Shown in pieces: positions 1 to 8,832 of a stretch of DNA of 49,871 nt. Below the pieces are notes generated by a model, which saw only the letters and a program-made list of their open reading frames with translations, was not told the origin of the DNA and did not search any database. This DNA is from Desulfobacteraceae bacterium (GTDB taxonomy: Bacteria > Desulfobacterota > Desulfobacteria > Desulfobacterales > Desulfosalsimonadaceae), in NCBI GenBank assembly GCA_011390465.1, contig JAABSH010000027.1, forward strand, positions 1 through 49,871, given 5' to 3'. The position numbers and the translations under genes were made by a program. Each line of letters starts with the position of its first letter. Within the stretch, counting starts at the first letter, position 1.

Positions 1-225
1 TCCGGCCTCACGGAGTTTCATGGCCTCATCGATTCGCGCCACGCCCAGCATCCGCGCGCCGTCGGCCATGACCCGGCCGGCCACTTGAACCAGGCCGTGG
101 CCGTAAGCATTGGCTTTCAGCACCGCCATGATCCCGGCATCGGGATTTACAATGCCTCTGATATTTTTAAAATTATGGGAAACCGCGTTTAAATCGATTT
201 CCGCCCACACATCCGCGTGCATCAT
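1..225 (-). CDS. alr: Alanine racemase, N-terminal part (runs off window start)
   Basis: The first 75 codons of alanine racemase, the PLP enzyme that interconverts L- and D-alanine for peptidoglycan. The reading frame starts at a double ATG (223-225 and 220-222) and stays open to base 1. The N-terminus reads WAEIDLNAVSHN, and the PLP-binding lysine motif AVLKANAYGHG follows with Lys37 as the expected Schiff-base residue; both are hallmarks of the family. The remaining roughly 300 residues lie outside the window. It is downstream of comM on the same strand with about 38 bp between them, so the two may be co-transcribed. Identification is firm; the choice between the two adjacent ATGs is not decidable here. 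Confidence 0.93.
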   Translation of the reverse strand, partial: MMHADVWAEIDLNAVSHNFKNIRGIVNPDAGIMAVLKANAYGHGLVQVAGRVMADGARMLGVARIDEAMKLREAG

Positions 226-263
226 CCGGTGTTAATATTTCTCCATGGTATTATGTGTAAAAC

Positions 264-1793
264 TTAAAGTTCCCGATCCAGACTCCGATACTGCACCGCC
301 TCGGCAATATGATCCGGCAAAATCCGGTCCGCATTTTCAAGGTCCGCGATGGTTCTGGCAATCTTCAGCACCCGGTGATAGGCCCGGGCCGACAGGTTCA
401 GTCTGTCCACCGCGGTTTCCAAAAGACGGGCCGAGGGGGTGTCAATGGCGCAGTATTTTTTTAAATGCCGGTTTTTCATCTGGGCATTGGTACGAAGATG
501 CTTTTCCCGGGCAAACCGCCGGGCCTGGATTTCTCTTGCCCCTATCACCCGCCGGCGGATGGCGGCTGAAGCTTCCGCCGGCGCGGCCCCGGCCAGATCC
601 CGAAATGCCACTGGCGGCACATCCACATGAATATCAATCCGGTCCATCAGGGGACCGGATATTTTGTTCCGGTACCGCTTCACTTCCTGCCACGAACACT
701 GGCAGGCTTTTTCCGGATGGGAAAAATAGCCGCACGGACAGGGATTCATGGCCGCCACCAGCATAAACCCGGAAGGATAGGTAATGGTGGTGGCAGCCCG
801 GGAAATGGTCACCTGCCGGTCCTCCAGGGGCTGGCGAAGACCTTCCAGTACAGGTTTTTTAAATTCCGCCAGTTCATCCAGAAACAACACCCCGTTGTGG
901 GCCAGACTCACCTCGCCGGGACGGGGGATATTGCCGCCCCCGATCATGCCGGCATCTGAAATGCTGTGATGGGGTGCCCGAAACGGCCGCCGCACCACCA
1001 GGGCCTGATCTTTTTCCAGCAGCCCGGACACGCTGAAAATTTTCGTGGTTTCAATGGCTTCTTCAAAGGTCATTTCCGGCACAATACCGGCAAACCGCCG
1101 GGCCATCATGGTTTTTCCCGATCCCGGCGGGCCGATCATCAGCAGATTGTGATTCCCGGCGGCCGCGACTTCCATGGCCCGTTTCACATGCTGCTGACCC
1201 GCCACTTCTGAAAAATCATCTGCCGAACGCGCCGTATCTTCCAGGACCGGCACCGGATCAAAAGATTCCGCAGGAAGGCAGATTTCGCCCCGCAAATGCG
1301 CCACCGCCTGAGACAAGGTCGTGACGCCCACCACGGATATGCCGCTCACCACGGCCGCTTCCCGGCGGTTATCATAGGGGACCAGAACCGCCGCATATCC
1401 CTTTTGCCGGGCCTCAATGGCCATGGGCAGCGACCCTTTCACCGGCTTAATGCGGCCGTCCAGGGACAGCTCGCCGGTCATGAGAAACCGCCGGGCCGCT
1501 TCTTCCGGCACCATGCCGGTGGCCGCAAGAATTCCCATGGCAATGGGCAGATCAAATCCGGTACCGTCTTTCTTGATGTTTGCCGGGGCCAGATTCACGG
1601 TAATCCGGTCATCCGGAAATCGGTAGCCGGAATTCTGAATGGCCGCCTTGACCCGTTCCCTGCTTTCCCGGACAGAGACCTCCGGCAGCCCTACCGTGGT
1701 AAAGGCCGGCAATCCTCTGGAAATATCCACCTCTACCTCTACCAGACAGGCATCAATTCCCACCAGTGCGCTGGTCAATACCCTGGAAAGCAT
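264..1793 (-). CDS. comM: YifB/ComM family Mg-chelatase-like AAA+ ATPase
   Basis: A 509-residue protein of the ComM/YifB family, a hexameric AAA+ helicase-like ATPase that in naturally transformable bacteria promotes branch migration during integration of incoming DNA. Order: N-terminal Lon-type S5-like domain (residues 1-170, with PAFTTVGLPE), Walker A GPPGSGKT at 221-228, Walker B VLFLDE at 302-307, and a Cys cluster (C352, C354, C364, C366) in PCPCGYF...CQCS typical of the family. I start at 1793 because AAGGAGAAAAC lies directly upstream and the family begins MLSRV; an upstream in-frame ATG at 1844 would add 17 unsupported Lys/Gly-rich residues. Length is normal. It does not by itself prove competence, since many non-competent bacteria keep it. 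Confidence 0.93.
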   Translation of the reverse strand: MLSRVLTSALVGIDACLVEVEVDISRGLPAFTTVGLPEVSVRESRERVKAAIQNSGYRFPDDRITVNLAPANIKKDGTGFDLPIAMGILAATGMVPEEAARRFLMTGELSLDGRIKPVKGSLPMAIEARQKGYAAVLVPYDNRREAAVVSGISVVGVTTLSQAVAHLRGEICLPAESFDPVPVLEDTARSADDFSEVAGQQHVKRAMEVAAAGNHNLLMIGPPGSGKTMMARRFAGIVPEMTFEEAIETTKIFSVSGLLEKDQALVVRRPFRAPHHSISDAGMIGGGNIPRPGEVSLAHNGVLFLDELAEFKKPVLEGLRQPLEDRQVTISRAATTITYPSGFMLVAAMNPCPCGYFSHPEKACQCSWQEVKRYRNKISGPLMDRIDIHVDVPPVAFRDLAGAAPAEASAAIRRRVIGAREIQARRFAREKHLRTNAQMKNRHLKKYCAIDTPSARLLETAVDRLNLSARAYHRVLKIARTIADLENADRILPDHIAEAVQYRSLDREL

Positions 1794-2084
1794 GTTTTCT
1801 CCTTTTTTCTTACCCAAGATCCGGCCGGATCCTTTTTTCAGCAAAGCACTTTAACAAAGCCGGTTTCAGATAACAATGCATAAATATTGCCATGGGCAAG
1901 CAGCGCTGTTTAAATGCCACGGGCCCAAAACCGGTGCGCCACCCCCCGCCGGCAAACGGATCATCAACTGACGACAAGCTGATTGCTTTTTTTCGTTAAT
2001 TCCGCTATCTTAATTTTTTAACCCTCCGGCAAAAAGTCGGAAAATCCGATGCAATCTGTTTTTCAGAGGAAAAATACCGATATC

Positions 2085-3005
2085 ATGACAATGCCTTACC
2101 ATCAGCAGACACTGAAACAGCCGGCCCATTTTTCCGGCGTGGGCCTGCATTCAGGAAAACCCGTCAACCTGACCATCACGCCGGCCCCGCCCAATTTCGG
2201 CATTAATTTCAAACGTATTGACCTGCCGGCCCAGCCCATGATTCGGGCGCACTTCAACCGGGTGGTGGATACCAGCCTGGCCACGGTCATTGGTGAGGCG
2301 GCAGAAGGATGCATTGTCTCGACCATTGAACATGTCATGAGCTGCCTGGCAGGCCTTGCCATTGACAATGTCATCGTCGAAATTGACAGCCATGAAACCC
2401 CGATTATGGACGGCAGTGCCGCGTTTTTCACCCGCAAAATAAAAGAAGCCGGCATTGCGGCCCAGGATGCACCCCGGATGTATTTTGTGGTAAAAACCCC
2501 CATTATTCTGGAAGAAAACGGCAAATCCGTCAAACTGTATCCTTCGGATAAATTTACCATCACCTACACGATTGAATTTGATCATCTGGCCATCGGCACC
2601 CAGACCATGACCCTTGACATAACCCAAGAAACCTTTGAAAAAGAAATAGCAAAAGCCCGCACCTTCGGGTTCCTGCATGAGCTGGAATATATGAAATTTT
2701 ACGGCCTGGCCAAAGGCGGGTCCCTGGACAACGCGGTGGTGATTGATGAAAACGGGGTGATGAACGACGGCGGGCTGCGGTTTGCCGATGAATTCGTGCG
2801 GCACAAAATACTGGACTGCATCGGCGACTTTTCCCTGCTGGGCATGCCCATTCTCGGCCATATGGTGCTCCGCAAATCCGGCCATCTTTTCAACCATGAG
2901 TTTTTAAAAGAATTTTTCAGGCAAAAAACCGCCTGGGAAACCATGACCCTTGCGGAATTTGATGCTGCAGGCCGCCATTCCCCGGCCTGCAACGCCTCCG
3001 GATAG
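2085..3005 (+). CDS. lpxC: UDP-3-O-acyl-N-acetylglucosamine deacetylase
   Basis: LpxC, the zinc deacetylase that commits UDP-3-O-acyl-GlcNAc to lipid A, about 306 residues as usual. Visible catalytic features: TIEH (Glu82 general base, His83 zinc ligand), RHKILDCIGD with the second His and the Asp zinc ligand, and the C-terminal SGHLFNHEF with the catalytic His. The recognisable family N-terminus QQTLKQPAHFSGVGLHSG begins just after the ATG at 2085; an in-frame ATG at 2049 would add 12 residues without homologous character and has no better ribosome site. AGAGGA at 2065-2070 is rather far upstream. It is the first plus-strand gene and implies an LPS outer membrane. The 290 bp between it and comM (divergent promoters expected) show no clear structured element. 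Confidence 0.95.
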   Translation: MTMPYHQQTLKQPAHFSGVGLHSGKPVNLTITPAPPNFGINFKRIDLPAQPMIRAHFNRVVDTSLATVIGEAAEGCIVSTIEHVMSCLAGLAIDNVIVEIDSHETPIMDGSAAFFTRKIKEAGIAAQDAPRMYFVVKTPIILEENGKSVKLYPSDKFTITYTIEFDHLAIGTQTMTLDITQETFEKEIAKARTFGFLHELEYMKFYGLAKGGSLDNAVVIDENGVMNDGGLRFADEFVRHKILDCIGDFSLLGMPILGHMVLRKSGHLFNHEFLKEFFRQKTAWETMTLAEFDAAGRHSPACNASG

Positions 3006-3049
3006 CCGGTTTGGTGTATGTTTACCCTTCCTGTAATTTCAAGGCTGAA

Positions 3050-3613
3050 ATGATGAAATCTGTTAAAATTTTTTCAATTTTGATCTGTCTTGCCCTGTCC
3101 TGGCCCGCCGCTGGTCAGGCCATTGATGTACAGCTGAGCGGCATCCGGGTGACGGAAAACCCCACGCACCTGCTGCTTTCCCTGCAGGTTGAAGGGGCGT
3201 TTAATGAAAAAATGGAAGAAGCCGTGTTAAACGGCATTCCCACCACCTTTTCCTTTCTCATCAACATCGCCCGAAAGCGTACTCTGTGGACAAACGACCC
3301 CGTGGTCACCGTGAACGTAACCCATACGATAAAATATCATAACCTGAAAAATCATTATATTATCAAACGATCCGGGGACAGCGACAATCCTTTTGTTACC
3401 GACTCCTTTGATGAAGCCAAAGAAATCATGTCCCGGATCGAGAACATGCCGGTTGTCCCCTTGCGAAAACTCAAAAAAGACCATCGGTATATCATCAGCG
3501 CCAAGGCGGAACTTGATAAGGTGCGGCTGCCGTTTCTGCTGAATTATATCTTCTTTTTCGCGTCTCTGTGGGATTTTGAAACCGAATGGCACACCTATGA
3601 ATTTGTCTATTAA
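3050..3613 (+). CDS. DUF4390 family exported protein
   Basis: A 187-residue protein of the DUF4390 family, function unknown. It begins with a signal sequence (MMKSVKIFSILICLALSW, cleavage likely after PAAGQA) and continues as a beta-rich domain of short amphipathic strands (VQLSGIRVTEN, TFSFLINIARKR), so it is expected in the periplasm or at the membrane. ATGATG at 3050/3053 follows AAGGCTGAA; an in-frame upstream start at 3011 would add 13 residues before the signal peptide. Its 3' end overlaps the start of the NtrY-like kinase by about 17 bp, indicating translational coupling. In deltaproteobacteria this family is regularly found directly before an NtrY-type kinase, so an accessory or ligand-sensing role for that kinase is a reasonable inference but unproven. 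Confidence 0.85.
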   Translation: MMKSVKIFSILICLALSWPAAGQAIDVQLSGIRVTENPTHLLLSLQVEGAFNEKMEEAVLNGIPTTFSFLINIARKRTLWTNDPVVTVNVTHTIKYHNLKNHYIIKRSGDSDNPFVTDSFDEAKEIMSRIENMPVVPLRKLKKDHRYIISAKAELDKVRLPFLLNYIFFFASLWDFETEWHTYEFVY

Positions 3614-5891
3614 CCCCTTTTTCCGCAAACTGTCCGGATTTCTGAAGGCACCGTCCCGGCGCAACCGTTATAAATTGTCCGACGCCCCCAGCAATGCGGA
3701 AAACCGCTGGCGCCGCAAGCGCGATTTCATCATTATCGCTTTTGTCATCGCCGTGGTCACCCTGCTCTCTTTTATCACGGTAAACAAACTCCATTCCGGC
3801 AGCGATATCCCGGCATCCAACATGGTGCTGATGTTTATTCTCATCAACATCAACATGCTGCTGGTGGTGCTGCTGATTTTTCTCGTGTTCCGGAACCTGG
3901 TCAAGCTGATTTATGAACGCCGGAAAAAAGCCGAAGGCAGCCGGCTCCGGACCAAGCTGGTGGCGGCCTTTATCGCCCTCACCCTCCTGCCGTCCACGGT
4001 GCTGTTCTTTTTCTCCCTTCATTTCATCACCTCCAGCATTGAATTCTGGTTTAAAATCCCCATTGACCAGTCTCTGGACAACTCCCTGGCTGTGGGCCGG
4101 AATCTTTACAAGCTGGTAGAGGAAAACAACAGTTTTTTCCTGGACAAAGCCGCCTATCAGATTGACAGCCGGAACCTGCTGGTGCCCGCCAATAAAAGCG
4201 ACCTGTCCAATTACACCCAGGTGGTACAGCGGGCATTCAACCTGAATGTGGTGGAAGTCTACAATGACGATTTCGAGCGGCTCACCATTTCCGCGGACCC
4301 CAAACTGGGAGATAAAAAATTCCGGCCGGTAAAAAAAGAGGCGTTTCAAACCGGCATCCGCCGACAGACGGAAATCTGGTCCGTGTCTGAAAACCTGGAC
4401 GGCGGCGAATTTATCCGCAATATCTCCACCATCCCCTTTGGCGCTGTTGAAGCCGAAATAAAAGGCTTTGTGGTGATCAGCGTGCTGCTGCCGCCGGATC
4501 TCGTCGGCAACCTGGCGTCCATTTCCACGGGTGTGGAAGAATATCATCAGATGAAAATGCTGAAACAGCCGGTGCAGTTTACCTATTATATTGTGCTGAC
4601 CATTGTGGCACTGCTGGTGGTGTTCTGCGCGGTATGGTTCGGCATTTACCTTTCCAGAAGCATTACCGTGCCCATTATGGAGCTGGCCGAAGCGACCCGC
4701 CGGGTGGCCGGCGGCGATCTGAGTTACAATATCAACGTGGTGGCCAATGATGAAATCAAAACCCTGGTGAATTCCTTTAACAAAATGACCCGGGATCTGC
4801 GCTTCAGCCGAAAAGAGCTGGAACTTTCCGCCCGGGAACTGTTTGATAAAAACATCGAAATCGATGCCAGACGGCGGTACATGGAAATCGTGCTGAACAA
4901 TGTCTCCACCGGCGTAATTTCTCTGGATGCCCGGGGCCTTGTGGCCACCATCAACCGGTCCGCGGAAAGAATGCTGGCCATTGACGCAAGTGCCATCATC
5001 AAAAAAAGCTACAAACACATTCTGAAAACCCAGCACAGCGACCTGTCCGATGAAATTTACAACCGGTTCTGGAACCGGCATGAGGAAAATTTTTCCCGGT
5101 CCATCAAAATGACGGTGGCCGGCATTCCCAAAAGTTTTAATGTCAATTTCAACTCCCTGAAAGACGAAACCGGCCGACAGATCGGCCTGGTAATGGTGTT
5201 CGATGACATGACCGAGCTGGAAAAAGCCCAGCGCATGGCGGCCTGGCGGGAGGTGGCCAGAAGAATCGCCCATGAGGTCAAAAATCCCCTGACCCCCATT
5301 TCCCTGTCCGCCCAGCGGCTGAAGCGAAAGTACAAAAAAACCATTAAAGACCCTGTGTTTGAAGAATGCACCCAGACCATTATCGACCACACCGAACTGA
5401 TTAAAAACCTGATCAATGAATTTGCCACCTTTGCGCGCTTTCCCGCGGCCAACCCGGCACCGTGCCAGCTCTCGCCGATTGTTCACGAAACCATTGCCCT
5501 TTACAAAGAAGGCCATCCGAATATCCGGTTCAGCACGGACATCCCGGAAGATCTCCCGATGATGCAGCTCGACCGGCAGCAGATCAAGCAGATCCTGATC
5601 AACCTCATTGACAATGCCATCAGCGCCATCCGGACCACCGGCGATATCACGATAACAGTTGCCTGGGCGGCCGGTGATAAAACCCTCACCCTGAGTGTGG
5701 CGGATACGGGATCAGGGGTACCGGACCTTGTCAAGCCGTCCCTGTTTGAACCGGATTTCACCACCAAAAAATCCGGCATGGGGCTGGGGCTGGCCATTGT
5801 GAGCACCATTGTGTCGGATCACAACGGCAAAATCCATGTGGAGGATAATGTGCCGATGGGGGCACGTTTTGTGATTGAGCTGCCGGTGTAA
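3597..5891 (+). CDS. ntrY: NtrY-like membrane sensor histidine kinase
   Basis: A 764-residue sensor kinase of the NtrY type. Three N-terminal transmembrane helices (about 44-63, 76-98, 122-144), an extracytoplasmic sensor region, a fourth helix (about 328-353), HAMP (354-404, TVPIMELAEATRRVAGGDL), PAS (about 430-540), HisKA with the phosphoacceptor His559 in ARRIAHEVKNPLTP, and HATPase_c with NLIDNAISAI, ADTGSGVP and GMGLGLAIV. All catalytic boxes are intact. ATG 3597 is preferred over an upstream TTG at 3576. It overlaps the DUF4390 gene. Its expected cognate NtrX-type regulator is not adjacent but lies 3.5 kb downstream at 9400, beyond an AT-rich insertion. Nitrogen sensing is inferred from the family name only; in this lineage the signal is not established. 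Confidence 0.9.
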   Translation: MNLSINPFFRKLSGFLKAPSRRNRYKLSDAPSNAENRWRRKRDFIIIAFVIAVVTLLSFITVNKLHSGSDIPASNMVLMFILININMLLVVLLIFLVFRNLVKLIYERRKKAEGSRLRTKLVAAFIALTLLPSTVLFFFSLHFITSSIEFWFKIPIDQSLDNSLAVGRNLYKLVEENNSFFLDKAAYQIDSRNLLVPANKSDLSNYTQVVQRAFNLNVVEVYNDDFERLTISADPKLGDKKFRPVKKEAFQTGIRRQTEIWSVSENLDGGEFIRNISTIPFGAVEAEIKGFVVISVLLPPDLVGNLASISTGVEEYHQMKMLKQPVQFTYYIVLTIVALLVVFCAVWFGIYLSRSITVPIMELAEATRRVAGGDLSYNINVVANDEIKTLVNSFNKMTRDLRFSRKELELSARELFDKNIEIDARRRYMEIVLNNVSTGVISLDARGLVATINRSAERMLAIDASAIIKKSYKHILKTQHSDLSDEIYNRFWNRHEENFSRSIKMTVAGIPKSFNVNFNSLKDETGRQIGLVMVFDDMTELEKAQRMAAWREVARRIAHEVKNPLTPISLSAQRLKRKYKKTIKDPVFEECTQTIIDHTELIKNLINEFATFARFPAANPAPCQLSPIVHETIALYKEGHPNIRFSTDIPEDLPMMQLDRQQIKQILINLIDNAISAIRTTGDITITVAWAAGDKTLTLSVADTGSGVPDLVKPSLFEPDFTTKKSGMGLGLAIVSTIVSDHNGKIHVEDNVPMGARFVIELPV

Positions 5892-5898
5892 GGGCGAG

Positions 5899-6003
5899 GT
5901 AGAAGGTAGAAGGTAGAAGGTAGAAGGTAGAAGGGGTAAGGCTGAAGGCTGAAGGAAAAGATGAACGTCCAACATCGAACATTGAACATCGAATTTTGAA
6001 TGT
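5899..6003. repeat. Heptad repeat array 1 (left edge of insertion)
   Basis: Two runs of 7-bp units begin 8 bp after the kinase stop. Run A (5899-5954): five GTAGAAG, then GGGTAAG, then two GCTGAAG. Run B (about 5969-6003): CCAACAT, CGAACAT, TGAACAT, CGAATTT, TGAATGT. The units share period 7 but not composition. The same two unit families recur elsewhere: GCTGAAG-type at 8310, 9295 and 46117, CGAACAT-type (as ATGTTCG) at 31652. The array contains no long reading frame of its own and sits exactly where the GC-rich kinase gene gives way to AT-rich DNA. Confidence 0.9.
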
Positions 6004-6121
6004 AACTGATTTTTCGGTTCTTGAAGAATAATGAAATATTATTGAAGGTTCCCAAATCCATCAAGTAGTGATATACTTTAATATTTACAATTTTTTTCTC
6101 AGAAAAGAGGCTCTGTGCAAA

Positions 6122-6712
6122 ATGGGGATTGAATTACTCTCTGATTTTATCAGACAAAATTACGAGATACATGAATGGAAACATGCCTGTGCTATTTTGA
6201 AAGAAGATTTTTCCCATGAATGGCATGATATTATTTCCGTGCTGGAATCCTTTCGTCTTAAAAAAAGCTGGATTGTTACTCCCGGAGGCAGGAAATCAAA
6301 GATTTCGGGCTATATTGACGGCTTTCTTTATGATAGAGGTTGGGTGGAAAAAGAATTTGAAACAAAAGTAACAGTTGATGACCATACCATGGATACACCA
6401 ACCCATAAAATTGACTGCTTTAAAAACAGAGTGGCCCTGGAAATTGAATGGAATAACAAAGACCCTTTCTATGACCGCGATTTAAACAATTTTAGACTGT
6501 TATTTGATCTTCGCGCAATCAGCGTTGGTGTAATCATCACCCGCTGTGATGATCTTCAAAATATTTTCAATGATTTAGGCCGAGGGACGTCCTATGGAGC
6601 TTCCACAACGCATATGAGCAAATTGTTGCCAAGAATTGAAGGCGGCAGTGGCGCCGGGTGCCCTATTGTGGCCTTTGGAATTTCAAAATCACTTTATGTG
6701 GAGAACATATAA
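6122..6712 (+). CDS. BglII/BstYI-like type II restriction endonuclease
   Basis: A 196-residue protein I recognise as a member of the BglII/BstYI restriction endonuclease family (cutters of AGATCT or RGATCY). The core HKIDCFKNRVALEIEWNN followed by DPFYDRDLNNFR and ISVGVIITR matches that family; Asp98 and Glu107-x-Glu109 are candidate metal-binding residues of the modified PD-(D/E)xK site. I start at ATG 6122 (AGAGG 15 bp upstream) where the conserved N-terminus MGIELLSDFIRQ begins; an earlier in-frame start at 6068 would add 18 residues of Phe/Asn-rich sequence. The stop is one base before the next ATG, so nuclease and MT-A70 methylase are coupled. The DNA is visibly richer in A+T than flanking genes, consistent with recent transfer. 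Target specificity cannot be read from sequence alone. Confidence 0.8.
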   Translation: MGIELLSDFIRQNYEIHEWKHACAILKEDFSHEWHDIISVLESFRLKKSWIVTPGGRKSKISGYIDGFLYDRGWVEKEFETKVTVDDHTMDTPTHKIDCFKNRVALEIEWNNKDPFYDRDLNNFRLLFDLRAISVGVIITRCDDLQNIFNDLGRGTSYGASTTHMSKLLPRIEGGSGAGCPIVAFGISKSLYVENI

Positions 6713-6713
6713 T

Positions 6714-7361
6714 ATGAATGCTTCGGATGACTTATTGCATTTTATCGGAAACAAAAAATTTTCAACCATACTGGCAGATCCACCATGGCAGTTTCAAAAC
6801 CGAACAGGCAAAATGGCCCCGGAGCATAAACGCCTGACCCGTTATCCAACATTAAAATTACAACAGATAAAAGATTTACCTATTGAAGCGATTGCTGAAG
6901 ACAGGGCGCATCTTTACCTTTGGGTGCCAAATGCACTTTTGGCGGAAGGGATGCAAGTAATGGCTTGTTGGGGGTTTGAATATAAAACCAACCTCATTTG
7001 GTATAAAATCAGAAAAGACGGTGGGCCTGACAGAAGAGGCGTTGGTTTTTACTTTAGGAACGTGACGGAAATGATTCTGTTTGGCGTTCGAGGGAAAAAC
7101 ATCAGAACCCTGCAACCGGGAAGAAGTCAGGAAAATATTATTTTGTCCCGGAAAAGAGAGCATAGCAGGAAACCGGATGAACAATATGACATCATTGAAT
7201 CCTGCAGTTGGGGGCCTTTTTTGGAACTTTTTGGAAGGGGCAAGAGAAACGGCTGGGTCACCTGGGGAAATCAATCTGAAGAATACATACCTGATTGGTC
7301 TACCTATTCCAATCACTCGCAAAAAGAAAATGTCATCTCGTTAGGCAAGTCAAGAGTGTAA
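6714..7361 (+). CDS. MT-A70 family adenine methyltransferase
   Basis: A 215-residue MT-A70 family methyltransferase. The catalytic DPPW (22-25) follows FSTILA, and AHLYLWVPNALL, YKTNLIWYK and GWVTWGN are characteristic blocks. Bacterial members methylate adenine N6 in DNA, usually as partners of type II nucleases (M.MunI-like). ATG 6714 lies two bases after the nuclease stop with GTGGAG upstream; a reading-frame extension back to 6636 overlaps the nuclease and is unlikely. As part of a nuclease-methylase-methylase cluster, its probable task is to protect the host sites of the BglII-like enzyme or to take the role DpnM plays in DpnII systems; this is inference. Low G+C like its neighbours. Confidence 0.85.
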   Translation: MNASDDLLHFIGNKKFSTILADPPWQFQNRTGKMAPEHKRLTRYPTLKLQQIKDLPIEAIAEDRAHLYLWVPNALLAEGMQVMACWGFEYKTNLIWYKIRKDGGPDRRGVGFYFRNVTEMILFGVRGKNIRTLQPGRSQENIILSRKREHSRKPDEQYDIIESCSWGPFLELFGRGKRNGWVTWGNQSEEYIPDWSTYSNHSQKENVISLGKSRV

Positions 7362-7428
7362 CCACCCTTGACGTCCGGATTCCCCAAATTTTTTTCCTTT
7401 TCAAACTGTTTCAAGGAAATGATTTTTC

Positions 7429-8301
7429 ATGGGCTATTACCTTGAAAGCGATTTGGATATTTTTAATTTTGATCATCAATCTGAAATTGCTGAGACAAAC
7501 CTTCAACCTTTTTACCATGATTCAGTAAATAGAATCAAATTATACAACATAGACGTATTTTCATTTTTTCATAAAATACCAGATAATTGCGTTGATTTGG
7601 TCTTTGCCGATCCCCCCTATTTTCTATCGTCCGGAGGAATCACATGCCGTAGTGGAGAAAAGGCCTGTGTAAATAAAGGCAGTTGGGACAAGTTGCGCCC
7701 AATCCAGTCTGTTCATTATTTTAACAAAAAATGGCTATCAGAAATTAAACGAATTCTGAAACCGAATGGAACAACGTGGGTATGCGGAACTTTTCATAAT
7801 ATATTTTCAGTTGGTTATGCATTACAAGAGTTGAATTTTAAAATACTGAACAATATTGTTTGGGAAAAACAGGATCCACCTCCCAATCTGACCAAAAAAT
7901 ATTTCACACACGCATCTGAGCATTTACTATGGGCGGCAAAGACAAAAAAGGCCAAACATACTTTCAATTATCAAGAACTTAGAGATATTTCGGATGAAAA
8001 GCTCATAAAATCCGTGTGGAAAGATCTTTGGACATTACCTTCAGTAACAAAGTCTGAAAAAATATTTGGAAAACATCCCACCCAAAAACCAGAAAAAATA
8101 GTAAAAAGAGTTATCCTTGCCTCCAGCAATATAGGTGATTTGATATTTGATCCCTTTTGCGGCAGCGGCACAACCGGGGTTGTGTGCAAAAAATTAGGCA
8201 GAAAATTTGTTGGTATTGATAATGAAATTAAATATCTAAATATAGCGAAACAAAGATTGATCGCAACAGGAAATAACAAAAATACCCGCTTTTTTCCTTG
8301 A
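7429..8301 (+). CDS. DpnA/MboIB-like beta-class DNA methyltransferase
   Basis: A 290-residue site-specific DNA methyltransferase with beta-class motif order: catalytic motif IV DPPY at 61-64 comes before the SAM-binding motif I FDPFCGSGTTG at about 240-250. The segment ADPPYFLSSGG, then VNKGSWDK, resembles the second methylase of GATC systems (DpnA, M2.MboI type), which modifies adenine and in DpnII can act on single-stranded DNA. AAGGAA precedes ATG 7429. A GATC-type methylase next to a nuclease family whose known members recognise sites with a GATC core is mutually consistent. There are 67 bp between it and the MT-A70 gene. Codon use is AT-rich. The exact methylated base is inferred. Confidence 0.85.
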   Translation: MGYYLESDLDIFNFDHQSEIAETNLQPFYHDSVNRIKLYNIDVFSFFHKIPDNCVDLVFADPPYFLSSGGITCRSGEKACVNKGSWDKLRPIQSVHYFNKKWLSEIKRILKPNGTTWVCGTFHNIFSVGYALQELNFKILNNIVWEKQDPPPNLTKKYFTHASEHLLWAAKTKKAKHTFNYQELRDISDEKLIKSVWKDLWTLPSVTKSEKIFGKHPTQKPEKIVKRVILASSNIGDLIFDPFCGSGTTGVVCKKLGRKFVGIDNEIKYLNIAKQRLIATGNNKNTRFFP

Positions 8302-8309
8302 AATCCAGC

Positions 8310-8337
8310 CTTCAGCCGTTGGTCTTCAGTCTTATAT
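8310..8337. repeat. Heptad repeat array 2 (between R-M and toxin-antitoxin modules)
   Basis: Four consecutive 7-bp units directly after the methylase stop: CTTCAGC, CGTTGGT, CTTCAGT, CTTATAT. CTTCAGC is the reverse complement of the GCTGAAG unit in the left array, so this copy is in the opposite orientation. It separates the AT-rich restriction-modification genes from the GC-richer HepT/MntA pair. Confidence 0.75.
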
Positions 8338-8412
8338 ATTTCAAAATATGACTGGGTTTTATCGTCCTCTGCGGGTACCATCTATGGAAACATTATGCGG
8401 AGACCTTCAACA

Positions 8413-8832
8413 ATGGCAAAAGACATCCGATGGGTGCAGCGTTACCGGCATTTTATCCAGGCGTTTGAACAGCTGAAAAGCGCGGTGGAGCTTGCCGAGC
8501 AGCGCAATCTGAGTGAGTTGGAAGAACAGGGAATGATTCAGGCGTTTGAATACACCCATGAACTGGCCTGGAACACTCTGAAGGATTTTCTTGAACATCA
8601 GGGACTGCAACATTTATATGGCTCAAAAGACAGTTCCCGCGAAGCATTTAAAAAAGGCCTTGTCCAAAACGGCGACATCTGGATGGACATGATCAAAAGC
8701 CGGAATCTGAGTTCTCATACCTACAACCGGGACATTGCCAGAAAAATTGTCAGCGCGATCCAGAATAATTATTGTCTGGAATTTGAAAAACTCATCACCA
8801 CTCTGGAATCCCTTGCAAAAAAGGAAAGCTGA
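8413..8832 (+). CDS. hepT: HepT-like HEPN-domain toxin (HI0074 family)
   Basis: A 139-residue all-helical HEPN protein of the HI0074/HepT group. The ribonuclease signature RX4HXY is complete: Arg97-Asn-Leu-Ser-Ser-His102-Thr-Tyr104. In studied HepT/MntA pairs this toxin is an RNase that is silenced when the partner adds AMP units to the tyrosine of this motif. GGAG stands 10 bp before ATG 8413; an upstream ATG at 8395 has no ribosome site. It overlaps the next gene by one base (TGATG), a typical toxin-antitoxin coupling. The pair's base composition is nearer to the host than that of the methylase genes, suggesting separate acquisition. Confidence 0.88.
   Translation: MAKDIRWVQRYRHFIQAFEQLKSAVELAEQRNLSELEEQGMIQAFEYTHELAWNTLKDFLEHQGLQHLYGSKDSSREAFKKGLVQNGDIWMDMIKSRNLSSHTYNRDIARKIVSAIQNNYCLEFEKLITTLESLAKKES

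Noticed and set aside
3495-5516. Very long minus-strand reading frame (673 codons) opposite the NtrY-like kinase
   Set aside because: It is rich in Gly, His and Phe and has no family character; it arises from the GC-biased third positions of the sense gene.
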